This document shows positions 11,351 to 17,629 of a DNA stretch of 64,000 nt, piece after piece; within the stretch, counting starts at the first letter, position 1; the number at the start of each line of letters is the position of its first letter. Under the pieces are notes generated by a model. It was not told the origin of the DNA. It saw only the letters and a program-made list of their open reading frames with translations, and did no database searches. Both the position numbers and the translations under genes were made by a program. Source of the DNA: Nocardioides sp. HDW12B (GTDB taxonomy: Bacteria > Actinomycetota > Actinomycetes > Propionibacteriales > Nocardioidaceae); assembly GCF_011299595.1 (NCBI RefSeq), contig NZ_CP049867.1, positions 1,922,001 to 1,986,000 of the forward strand. The letters are read 5' to 3'.

Positions 11351-11373
11351 ACCCTCAACCAGAGGTTGAGGGT
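11351..11373. promoter_or_regulatory. Perfect 10-3-10 dyad between nuclease and MerR genes
   Basis: The arms ACCCTCAACC and GGTTGAGGGT surround AGA without mismatch. The dyad begins nine bases after the nuclease stop and ends 32 bases before the -35 of the next gene. It could be a terminator hairpin or the binding site of a dimeric regulator such as one of the flanking MerR proteins; CCTCAA-type arms are common in MerR-family operators. No T run follows on either strand. Confidence 0.55.
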
Positions 11374-11381
11374 TGCTCGGG

Positions 11382-11849
11382 TCAGGCTTCCTCGAAGTCC
11401 TCCGGGGACACGTTGTCGAGGAACTCGCGGAACTTCTCCACCTCGTCCTCGTCCTCCTCCGGCACGTCGAGGCCGGCCTCGTCGAGGACGTCCTCGGAGC
11501 ACACGATCTTGGTGCCGGTGCGCAGCGCCAGCGCGATCGAGTCCGAGGGACGCGCGCTCACCTCGACGCCGCTGGCCAGCACGAGGGTGGCGTAGAAGAC
11601 GCCCTCGCGGACCTCGGTGATGCGGACCTCGCTGAGCTCGTTGCCGGTCGCGCCCAGCACGTCCTTGAGCAGGTCGTGCGTCAGCGGACGGGGAGGCACG
11701 ACGCCCTGCTGGGCGAACGCAATCGCGGTGGCTTCCACCGCCCCGATCCAGATGGGCAGGTAGCGCGCGCCGGTGACCTCCCTCAGCAGCACGATCGGCT
11801 GGTTGGAGGGCATCTCGACCCTGACTCCGACGACATCGACTTCGCGCAC
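11382..11849 (-). CDS. Bifunctional nuclease family protein (DUF151)
   Basis: 155 residues. The conserved DUF151 core is present: LPIWIGAVEATAIAFAQQ near residues 31-48, RPLTHDLLKDVL, and RPSDSIALALR near 100. The family is named for a plant protein with RNase and DNase activity; the bacterial role is unclear. The C-terminus is strongly acidic (PEEDEDEVEKF). It lies between the two MerR genes, as Rv1829 does in M. tuberculosis. The GTG start is six bases after TACTGT and has no ribosome site, so the transcript may be leaderless. Confidence 0.9.
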   Translation of the reverse strand: MREVDVVGVRVEMPSNQPIVLLREVTGARYLPIWIGAVEATAIAFAQQGVVPPRPLTHDLLKDVLGATGNELSEVRITEVREGVFYATLVLASGVEVSARPSDSIALALRTGTKIVCSEDVLDEAGLDVPEEDEDEVEKFREFLDNVSPEDFEEA

Positions 11850-11855
11850 ACCGCC

Positions 11856-11861
11856 ACAGTA
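11856..11861 (-). promoter_or_regulatory. Putative -10 box (TACTGT) of leaderless DUF151 gene
   Basis: TACTGT on the minus strand is followed by six bases and the GTG at 11849. It lies in the 72-base gap after the ftsR-type gene and would uncouple the nuclease from the garA-ftsR pair. Confidence 0.5.
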
Positions 11862-11921
11862 CCCCCGCGCCCCGGGTCGAAGCGGGGCGCCGGGCGGTGG
11901 ACGCCCGGTCGACGGGCAGGC

Positions 11922-12680
11922 TCAGCGCAGCGAGCGCAGGCCGGCCTTGACCAGCACCGCGTGGAGCCGCACGGAGAGGGCGGCGATCTGCTCCATCGCC
12001 TCGGCGGCGCGCCCCTCGGCACCGGCCTCGCGGCTGCGCCTCAGGGGCGAGAGCACCTGCTCGACGAGCCCCACCTCGCGGTCGGCGGCGGTCTTGAAGG
12101 CGCGCAGGTGGCGCGGCTCGATCCCGTACGCCGCCAGGTCCGCGACCGTCCGGGCGATGACCACCGCGTCGTTGTCGTAGGGCGCCGACCCCGGCCGCGG
12201 CCGGATCAGCCCGTAGGACTCCAGCTGGCCCAGCAGGTCCTCGTCGATCTCGGCGGCCGCCACGAGCTCGCGGCGCGTCAGGCGCAGCCGGGACCCCTCG
12301 GCGAAGCTGTCGGCCTGGGGGTAGCCGTCCCCGGCGAGAACCAGCGGCGGCACCCGGGGCTCCGACGGCAGCGCCGGTGGCTCGAGGCCGCGGTCGATGG
12401 CGTCGAGGTGCTCGCGGATGACCTTGAGCGGCAGGTGGTGGTCACGCTGGAGCGTGAGGGCGTAGCGCAGCCGCTCGACGTCGTGGTCGCTGTACTTGCG
12501 GTAGCCGGCCGCGGTACGGGTGGGCTCGACGAGCCCCATCGACTCGAAGTAGCGCAGCTTGCTCAGCTCGAGGGTCGCGAAGTCCTCGCGCAGCCGGGTG
12601 TGGACCTCCCCGATGTTCATCCGCGCGTCGGCGCGTCGGGGCGAGACCGGCTCCGCGTGGTTGGTCATCGGCTCCCTCAT
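11922..12680 (-). CDS. ftsR: MerR-family regulator of FtsR/Rv1828 type
   Basis: 252 residues. The N-terminal MerR winged-helix domain (MNIGEVHTRLREDF near 21, then SKLRYFESMGLVEPTR) is followed by an unusual second domain (RLTRRELVAAAEIDEDLLGQLE), as in Rv1828, where both parts are helix-turn-helix-like. In Corynebacterium glutamicum the orthologue (FtsR) activates ftsZ and affects growth. The symbol rests on synteny and architecture, since no target is in the window. The ATG overlaps the garA stop by four bases, so the two are coupled. A second in-frame Met at 21 could be used. Confidence 0.85.
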   Translation of the reverse strand: MREPMTNHAEPVSPRRADARMNIGEVHTRLREDFATLELSKLRYFESMGLVEPTRTAAGYRKYSDHDVERLRYALTLQRDHHLPLKVIREHLDAIDRGLEPPALPSEPRVPPLVLAGDGYPQADSFAEGSRLRLTRRELVAAAEIDEDLLGQLESYGLIRPRPGSAPYDNDAVVIARTVADLAAYGIEPRHLRAFKTAADREVGLVEQVLSPLRRSREAGAEGRAAEAMEQIAALSVRLHAVLVKAGLRSLR

Positions 12681-13270
12681 CGACCGGCGGGGGTCGGGCC
12701 GGCGAAGAAGACCAGGCGGTACTTGCCGATCTGCACCTCGTCACCCCCGCTGAGGACGACGTCGTCGATGCGGTCACGGTTCACGTAGGTGCCGTTGAGC
12801 GACCCGACGTCGCTCACCCGGAATCCCTCCGGAGAGCGGCGGAACTCGGCGTGCCGGCGCGAGACCGTCACGTCGTCGAGGAAGATCTCGCTGTCGGGGT
12901 GCCGTCCGGCCGTCACCACGTCGGTGTCGAGCAGGAAGCGGCTGCCGGCGTCGGGGCCGCGCTGCACCACGAGCAGCGCGCTGCCCGGAGGCAGCGCGTC
13001 CACGGCAGCGGCGTCCTCGTCGTTGAGGGGCCGGTCGTCGGCCTGCTCCGCGGCGGGCGGGCTGCGGAAGGTCATCGTGTCGGTCGCCTCGACGCGCCGC
13101 ACCTCGCCGGTCTCGCTGCCGGCCGGGGCCGCAGGACCAGCCGGCCCAGCCGGCGCGGCCGGCGCAGGGGCCGGCGACGACGGCGCAGGGGCGGCGATGC
13201 GCGTGCCGCACTGCGAGCAGAACCGCGCGTCGTCAGGGTTCTGACGCCCGCACGCGGTGCAGAACGGCAT
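12677..13270 (-). CDS. garA: FHA-domain regulator GarA/OdhI with N-terminal zinc ribbon
   Basis: 197 residues. GarA/OdhI proteins bind and inhibit 2-oxoglutarate dehydrogenase and control glutamate metabolism; Ser/Thr-kinase phosphorylation of an N-terminal Thr makes the FHA domain bind it and relieves inhibition. The FHA domain (about 98-190) has the exact GarA signature: AGRHPDSEIFLDDVTVSRRH, then DVGSLNGTYVNR and GDEVQIGKYRLVF. The kinase-target region is altered: TDTMTFR at 63-69 stands where mycobacteria have ETTSVFR. A zinc ribbon (C4, C7, C18, C21) and a Pro/Ala linker precede it and are absent from mycobacterial GarA. The ATG at 13270 follows GAGGAGGAG. Confidence 0.92.
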   Translation of the reverse strand: MPFCTACGRQNPDDARFCSQCGTRIAAPAPSSPAPAPAAPAGPAGPAAPAGSETGEVRRVEATDTMTFRSPPAAEQADDRPLNDEDAAAVDALPPGSALLVVQRGPDAGSRFLLDTDVVTAGRHPDSEIFLDDVTVSRRHAEFRRSPEGFRVSDVGSLNGTYVNRDRIDDVVLSGGDEVQIGKYRLVFFAGPTPAGR

Positions 13271-13335
13271 GTCTCCTCCTCGGTCGGCGGACCAGGCTCG
13301 AACCTTCACGGTCATGTCGAAGGTGATGGTGGCCC

Positions 13336-13341
13336 AACGTA
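13336..13341 (-). promoter_or_regulatory. Putative -10 box (TACGTT) of the garA-ftsR transcript
   Basis: In the 106-base gap between gcvH and garA, TACGTT on the minus strand predicts a start near 13329 and a leader of about 60 bases. No clear -35 is seen. Confidence 0.35.
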
Positions 13342-13376
13342 CCAGTGGGACGGCCCCGGCAGCAGCCGGCCGGACG

Positions 13377-13763
13377 TCAGCCCTCCAGGCCCTCCTGGTA
13401 GGTGGCCGCGTCGAGCAGAGCCGCCACGTCGCCGGCCTCCGCCGGGACGATCTCGAACAGCCAGCCCTCGCCGTACGGGTCCGAGTTCACGAGCTCGGGG
13501 GTCTCGTCGAGGGCGTCGTTGCGCGCGCTCACCCGGCCGGCCACCGGGACGTAGACGTCGCTGACCGACTTGGTCGACTCGAGCTCGCCCACGGCTCCGC
13601 CGGCGGTCACCTCGGCGCCGACGTCGGGCAGCGACACGTAGACGATGTCGCCGAGCTGCTCCTGGGCGAAGTCGGTGATCCCGACCCGCACCGACCCCTC
13701 GGACTCGCCGGGGTCGCGGACCCACTCGTGCTCACGGGTGTACTTCAGGTCGTCGGGGTACAC
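13377..13763 (-). CDS. gcvH: Glycine cleavage system H protein
   Basis: 128 residues. GcvH is the lipoyl shuttle between the P, T and L proteins. The lipoylated lysine is K65 in LESTKSVSDVYVP, and the start (YPDDLKYTREHEWV) and the NSDPYGEGWLFEI segment are diagnostic. The GTG start has a GAGGAG ribosome site six bases upstream. It stands between the cell-envelope genes and garA, as Rv1826 does, rather than next to gcvP. Expression is therefore not under the gcvP riboswitch unless another one exists elsewhere. Confidence 0.96.
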   Translation of the reverse strand: MYPDDLKYTREHEWVRDPGESEGSVRVGITDFAQEQLGDIVYVSLPDVGAEVTAGGAVGELESTKSVSDVYVPVAGRVSARNDALDETPELVNSDPYGEGWLFEIVPAEAGDVAALLDAATYQEGLEG

Positions 13764-13806
13764 GGCGCTCCTCGGTCGGTGCTCGGTTCGGGTCGACGGC
13801 AGGCTA

Positions 13807-14556
13807 CTACTGCTCGGGCGACTCCACCGGCACCGCGAAGCGGTCCGGCGGGAGCTGGGTCGTCGAGGAGACCTCGACGGTCTCGAGCTGCTGGACCGAG
13901 ACCGTCCCCCCGATGGCCTCCACCTCGTCGATGAAGCCCCCGTCGAAGGTGAGCGCGGTCGCCAGGGTCTCGCTGTCGCCGATGGCGTCGACGATCAGGG
14001 GCTGCACCAACGGGGTGCCGTCGACGACGACGTCGGCGCCCTCCTGCACGATGCCGGTCTGGGCGACGACGCGGACCTCGTCGTTGAGCTCGATGGCCTC
14101 GGCACCGGCGTCCCTGAGCTCCTGGAGCCCGTTGAGGAGCTGGTCGGTGCCGACTCCGGCCCGGCCGGCCTGCACCGTGATCCGCACGCCCGGACCGGTG
14201 GCGGGGACCTGGCCGGCGAGGATCGCGAGCGTCTCGATCCGGGTGCGCGCCAGCTCGACCGCGGTGTTGCTGGCCTCGGTGTCCACCCGGAGCGAGTCCC
14301 GCGTGCGCTCGAGGTCGGCGATCTCCGACTCCGCACGGTCGGTGGCGAGCGAGAGCGAGTTGATGAGCGCGATGAGGTCGGACTGGCGGGCACCGGTGAA
14401 GCTGTCGGAGGCGTCCTGCGAGCGGACCTGCACGGCCGAGGCGAACCCGAGCGCCCCGAGCAGCAGCGCCGCGATCCACTGGCCGCGCCCGCCCGGGCTG
14501 CGCAGCGAGCGGACCAGCCGGTCGCGCCCGGTCAGCGGCTCGGTCGGGTCAGGCAT
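13807..14556 (-). CDS. DUF881 membrane-anchored protein (Rv1825-like)
   Basis: 249 residues. One N-terminal membrane helix (QWIAALLLGALGFASAV, about 26-42) is followed by a coiled-coil-like segment (about 58-100) and the DUF881 globular domain with GPGVRITVQ and LRDAGAEAIELND. The arrangement is that of a type II membrane protein with an extracytoplasmic domain. Function is not established; mycobacterial members have been linked to cell division. It overlaps the upstream small basic protein by eight bases and is the last of the pgsA-DUF881-sbp-DUF881 operon, 43 bases before gcvH. Confidence 0.88.
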   Translation of the reverse strand: MPDPTEPLTGRDRLVRSLRSPGGRGQWIAALLLGALGFASAVQVRSQDASDSFTGARQSDLIALINSLSLATDRAESEIADLERTRDSLRVDTEASNTAVELARTRIETLAILAGQVPATGPGVRITVQAGRAGVGTDQLLNGLQELRDAGAEAIELNDEVRVVAQTGIVQEGADVVVDGTPLVQPLIVDAIGDSETLATALTFDGGFIDEVEAIGGTVSVQQLETVEVSSTTQLPPDRFAVPVESPEQ

Positions 14557-14881
14557 GGAAGACGTGGCGTCGGATCGCGGCCACGTTGGAGAAGATCCGG
14601 ATCCCCAGCACCACCACGACGCCGGTCGAGAGCTGGCCCCCGACGCCGAGCTGGTCGCCGACGTAGACGATGAGGGCGGCGATCGTGACGTTGCTGACGA
14701 AGGACACCACGAAGACCTTGTCGTCGAAGATGCCGTCGAGGAAGGCCCGGAAGGCACCGAAGACCGCGTCGAGGGCGGCCACCACCGCGATCGGGAGGTA
14801 GGGCTGGAGCCACAGCGGCACGTCGGGCTGCAGGAAGAGACCCAGCAGCAGTCCGGCCACCAGTCCGGCGGCGGCGATCAC
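14549..14881 (-). CDS. sbp: Small basic protein family membrane protein (DUF1290, Rv1824-like)
   Basis: 110 residues with three hydrophobic helices (about 2-17, 29-45 and 63-92) and the family pattern AALDAVFGAFRAFLDGIFDDKVFVVSF written across the second and third. Members in Gram-positive bacteria sit next to ftsZ or within this pgsA/gcvH block. Their molecular function is unknown. The GTG overlaps the stop of the preceding DUF881 gene by four bases (GTGA). The C-terminus ends with a basic, aromatic tail (RIFSNVAAIRRHVFHA). Confidence 0.88.
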   Translation of the reverse strand: MIAAAGLVAGLLLGLFLQPDVPLWLQPYLPIAVVAALDAVFGAFRAFLDGIFDDKVFVVSFVSNVTIAALIVYVGDQLGVGGQLSTGVVVVLGIRIFSNVAAIRRHVFHA

Positions 14882-15771
14882 CGGGGCTCACCCGCCCGGT
14901 CGGCCGGGCCGGCGGAGCCGGGTCGGTCCTCGCGGGCATGGCGCAGCGCGAATTCGGGAGCGGCCGGCACGGTGAGCTCGTCCTCCGTGGTCATCTCGAA
15001 GGTCAGGTCGTAGATCGACTTCAGATTCAACCACCACGTGCCGCCCGCGGACTCCACGAAACGCGCGGCGAGGTCGTCGGGGTCCCCGAGGGCGGTCACG
15101 ACGTAGGGCCGGGCCAGGGAGCGGTAGTTGACGGTGATCGCGTCGCCGGCGATCCGGATCGCGCTCAGCGAGGTGATGCGCTGGCCGTTGACGGCCACCG
15201 CCTCGGCCCCCGACACCCACAGGCCGTTCACGAGGATCTGCAGGTCGGTGTCGAGCACGACCTGCGGGTCGGCGACGTCTGTCGGTCCGTCGTCGGCCGT
15301 GATCAGCAGCCCCGGGCCGGTCAGTGCGAGCGAACCCGCCGCCGTGCCGAGCCGGTCGAGCCGGTCGCTGAGCGCGCGGCCGCGGGTCGAGGCCTCCAGG
15401 GCCGCGGTGCGACCGGCCTCGAGGTCGGCGCGGAGGTCGGCGGTGCGGGTGCGGGTGTCGGCCAGCTCCCGGCGCAGGTCGCGGACCTGCTCCACGAGCT
15501 CGTCGCGGGACGCCTCCCCGACCGGCTCGTTGCGCGCCGCCTGCTGGAAGGCCACGCCCACGAGGAGGCCGAAGGCCAGGAGGCCGACGAGCGCGAGCGG
15601 GTGCAGGCGTCGTCGCGGGGTCGCCGGCTCCCCCGCGGGGCTCCGCTCCCGCCGTTGCGCCGCGACCACCTCGTAGTCCTCGTCGAGAGAGTGGGCCGTG
15701 ACGTAGTTGAGCAGCCCCATCGTCACCTGGGGCGGCAGCGGACGGCCCGACGGGTCGCGGGGAGTGCTCAC
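14878..15771 (-). CDS. DUF881 membrane-anchored protein (Rv1823-like)
   Basis: 297 residues, a paralogue of the gene at 13807. A cytoplasmic N-terminal tail of about 60 residues (with MGLLNYVTAHSLDEDY) leads to one helix (LALVGLLAFGLLVGVAF), then a coiled coil (DELVEQVRDLRRELADT onward) and the DUF881 domain (TGPGLLITADDG, NGLWVSGAEAVAVNGQRI). The GTG at 15771 was chosen because it overlaps the pgsA stop by four bases. An alternative ATG lies at MGLLNYV. The C-terminal tail (SAGPADRAGEPR) is unconserved. Confidence 0.87.
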   Translation of the reverse strand: MSTPRDPSGRPLPPQVTMGLLNYVTAHSLDEDYEVVAAQRRERSPAGEPATPRRRLHPLALVGLLAFGLLVGVAFQQAARNEPVGEASRDELVEQVRDLRRELADTRTRTADLRADLEAGRTAALEASTRGRALSDRLDRLGTAAGSLALTGPGLLITADDGPTDVADPQVVLDTDLQILVNGLWVSGAEAVAVNGQRITSLSAIRIAGDAITVNYRSLARPYVVTALGDPDDLAARFVESAGGTWWLNLKSIYDLTFEMTTEDELTVPAAPEFALRHAREDRPGSAGPADRAGEPR

Positions 15772-16460
15772 GAGCGACGCCTCGGGGTGCTCACCACCAG
15801 GGTCCGGACCTGCCAGGCGTACAGCAGGCCGGCCCACCAGTACATGCCCACGCCCCAGATCGCGAAGGCCCACCCGAACACCCGGGCCGCGTCGGCGACC
15901 AGGTGCGTCCCGTCGCCGAGCAGCAGCAGGGGGAAGGCGTAGAGCAGCGCCGCCGTCGCGGCCTTGCCGAGGAAGTGCACCGGGAGCGCGCTGTAGCCAC
16001 GGGTGCGCAGGATCGGGACCAGCCCCCAGAGGAACAGGTCGCGGGCCGGCAGGATCAGGGCCAGCCAGAGCGGGATGATGTCGCGCATCGCCAGCCCGAC
16101 GACGGTGGCCAGGATCGAGAGCCGGTCGGCGACCGGGTCGAGGATCGCCCCCAGCTTGGAGGTCTGGCCCCACCGTCGCGCGAGGTAGCCGTCGAGGTAG
16201 TCCGAGAACCCGCTGACCATGAGGACGACGACTGCGAGGCCGTCCTCCTCGGGCCCGAGCACCAGCCACAGGAACACCGGCAGCAGGGCCAGCCGCAGCA
16301 TGCTCAGCAGGTTGGGCACCGTCCAGACGCCCAGGTCGGCGGTGCCAGGGGTGTCGGTGGTGCCGGTGGGCCCGGACCGGTCGGGGGCGGAGGGGTCCGC
16401 TGCGGCCGTGGCGTCCGACGTCGACCCGTCGGTCCCCCCGGTCCGTGCTGCCTTGCCCAC
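15768..16460 (-). CDS. CDP-alcohol phosphatidyltransferase (PgsA2-like)
   Basis: 230 residues. The signature of the family, D-x2-DG-x2-AR-x8-G-x3-D-x3-D, is intact: SDYLDGYLARR starts it and GAILDPVADR ends it. About five to six membrane helices follow a disordered Ser/Thr/Pro-rich N-terminal tail. The enzyme joins a CDP-diacylglycerol headgroup to an alcohol in the membrane. The exact product cannot be told from sequence, and phosphatidylglycerophosphate or cardiolipin is likely. It is the first gene of the block, as Rv1822 is. The GTG start has only a weak purine-rich ribosome site. Confidence 0.88.
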   Translation of the reverse strand: MGKAARTGGTDGSTSDATAAADPSAPDRSGPTGTTDTPGTADLGVWTVPNLLSMLRLALLPVFLWLVLGPEEDGLAVVVLMVSGFSDYLDGYLARRWGQTSKLGAILDPVADRLSILATVVGLAMRDIIPLWLALILPARDLFLWGLVPILRTRGYSALPVHFLGKAATAALLYAFPLLLLGDGTHLVADAARVFGWAFAIWGVGMYWWAGLLYAWQVRTLVVSTPRRRS

Positions 16461-16616
16461 GCCTCGCCTCGCTGCCCGCTCACCGCGCCGATACGACCTG
16501 TCGACGCCACCCTAGTGGCGCCCACCCCCGCCCGGGACGCAGGTGAGGCGTCGGCGGCCGGTGGGTCGTGCGGCGCGCCGGACGGCGGCGCGGGGCGTGC
16601 TGCTCAGGCGCGTGGC
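16461..16616. other. Intergenic stretch without recognised gene
   Basis: The sequence between the pgsA start and the short Cys-rich frame is GC-rich and shows no convincing coding pattern on either strand. The pgsA promoter must lie here or further right; I see no clear box. Confidence 0.4.
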
Positions 16617-16775
16617 TCAGGGCGCGTGGATGGACCGCCCGCAGCGCGGGCAGTGGGAGCGGCTGCAGCAGTCGAGCTGCTGTCCGCACCGGCATGCCGT
16701 CGCGCGACTCGAGCGCGCTGTCGTCGTCCGGGCGTTGTCGGCCCGTCCTCCCGTGGCGAGGGTCTTGGTGACCAC
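16617..16775 (-). CDS. Short Cys-rich protein, probable zinc ribbon
   Basis: 52 residues. A Thr/Arg/Ala-rich N-terminal half is followed by ACRCGQQLDCCSRSHCPRCG, with six cysteines and a histidine within 20 residues, and the tail RSIHAP. The CxC...CC...CPxCG spacing suggests a compact metal-binding knuckle. The GTG at 16775 has a strong GGGAGG five bases upstream, the main support for translation. No homologue of known function is recognised. It is transcribed towards pgsA, and a perfect short palindrome lies about 60 bases upstream. Metal binding is inference. Confidence 0.55.
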   Translation of the reverse strand: MVTKTLATGGRADNARTTTARSSRATACRCGQQLDCCSRSHCPRCGRSIHAP

Positions 16776-16836
16776 GCTGACCTCCCAGTCGAGCTGGTGC
16801 GTGCGACCGGTCCTCACCCTGAGCGACGCTGTGTCC

Positions 16837-16849
16837 ACACACCGTGTGT
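16837..16849. promoter_or_regulatory. Short palindrome ACACAC-C-GTGTGT
   Basis: Perfect six-base arms around one C, between the short Cys-rich gene and the plus-strand gene at 17131. Position and symmetry fit an operator, but chance occurrence is possible. Confidence 0.3.
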
Positions 16850-17130
16850 CTTCCACCACACCGTCCTCGCCGTGGGGGTCCGGATCAACGAGCCACGCCG
16901 ACACCAGACGAACTACGTGCACCGCTCGGCAGGGCCGATCACCTCCCCGGGTCGCTCCGGGTCGAGGACGGGCCGGGTCCCGGGCCGTTGGTCCGTGGCG
17001 GCGTCGCTCTGATAACCGGCATACTGGACATGCACCGCAGCCGTCGCTGCGGGCACCGGCGAGGCGCCCCGGGAAGGCGCCGCAGGGGAAGGGGTTCCCC
17101 GGGCCGGTTCGACCAGGGGTGGGAGACACT
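16850..17130. other. Intergenic region with no clear gene
   Basis: I find no supported gene here. An AT-richer spot (TCTGATAACCGGCATACT, near 17010-17027) is the most promoter-like sequence for the downstream gene, with CATACT as a possible -10 but no matching -35. Confidence 0.3.
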
Positions 17131-17589
17131 GTGGGAGTCACGACGATCCAGCGCCGTCACGCGCTGCGCACGATGCTGGTCCGGGCCGAGGCCGCCGGGG
17201 AGGCCGAGTCCCCCTGGGAGACGGTGTCCGCCGTCGCCAGCACCGACGAGCACTTCGACGGCGAGGACGACGTCCTGGCCGAGCTGCACCAGGAGTGGGT
17301 GCGCCTGCTCAGCGCCCGGCTGCACCGCGGCCAGATCGTCGCGAGCCGCACGGCGCTCAACGTCCGCGACCTGTACGACGAGCTCTGCGCCGAGCACGCC
17401 ACCATGCGCGGCATCCTCGACGCCCACCACACCCACCCGGCCCTCTGGGAGCCGACCTCGCGCGAGCACGGGCTGCTGGCCCGCATCGCCGGCCTGGTGG
17501 CCGACGACGCCACGTGGGAGCAGGCCGCCACCCAGGGGCGTGCCCTGGTGATGCAGCGGATCCCGGTGCAGCGCGCCGCCCTGCGCTGA
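17131..17589 (+). CDS. Conserved hypothetical protein of 152 residues
   Basis: The protein is acidic, soluble and helix-rich, with no signal peptide or membrane segment. Recognisable blocks are LRTMLVRAEAAGEAESPWETV at the start, FDGEDDVLAELHQEWVRLLSARL in the middle and HPALWEPTSREHGLLARIAGL near the end. The codon pattern is typical of real genes here. I recognise it only as an actinobacterial protein of unknown function. The GTG at 17131 follows GGGAGACACT, a fair ribosome site. A monooxygenase gene follows in the same direction but with its own promoter. Confidence 0.7.
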   Translation: MGVTTIQRRHALRTMLVRAEAAGEAESPWETVSAVASTDEHFDGEDDVLAELHQEWVRLLSARLHRGQIVASRTALNVRDLYDELCAEHATMRGILDAHHTHPALWEPTSREHGLLARIAGLVADDATWEQAATQGRALVMQRIPVQRAALR

Positions 17590-17616
17590 ACCGACCCGGA
17601 GGCCGGAGCGCTCCCC

Positions 17617-17622
17617 TAGCCT
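17617..17622 (+). promoter_or_regulatory. Putative -10 box (TAGCCT) of leaderless monooxygenase gene
   Basis: TAGCCT ends seven bases before the GTG at 17630. No Shine-Dalgarno sequence is present in between. Confidence 0.5.
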
Positions 17623-17629
17623 GTCGGGC

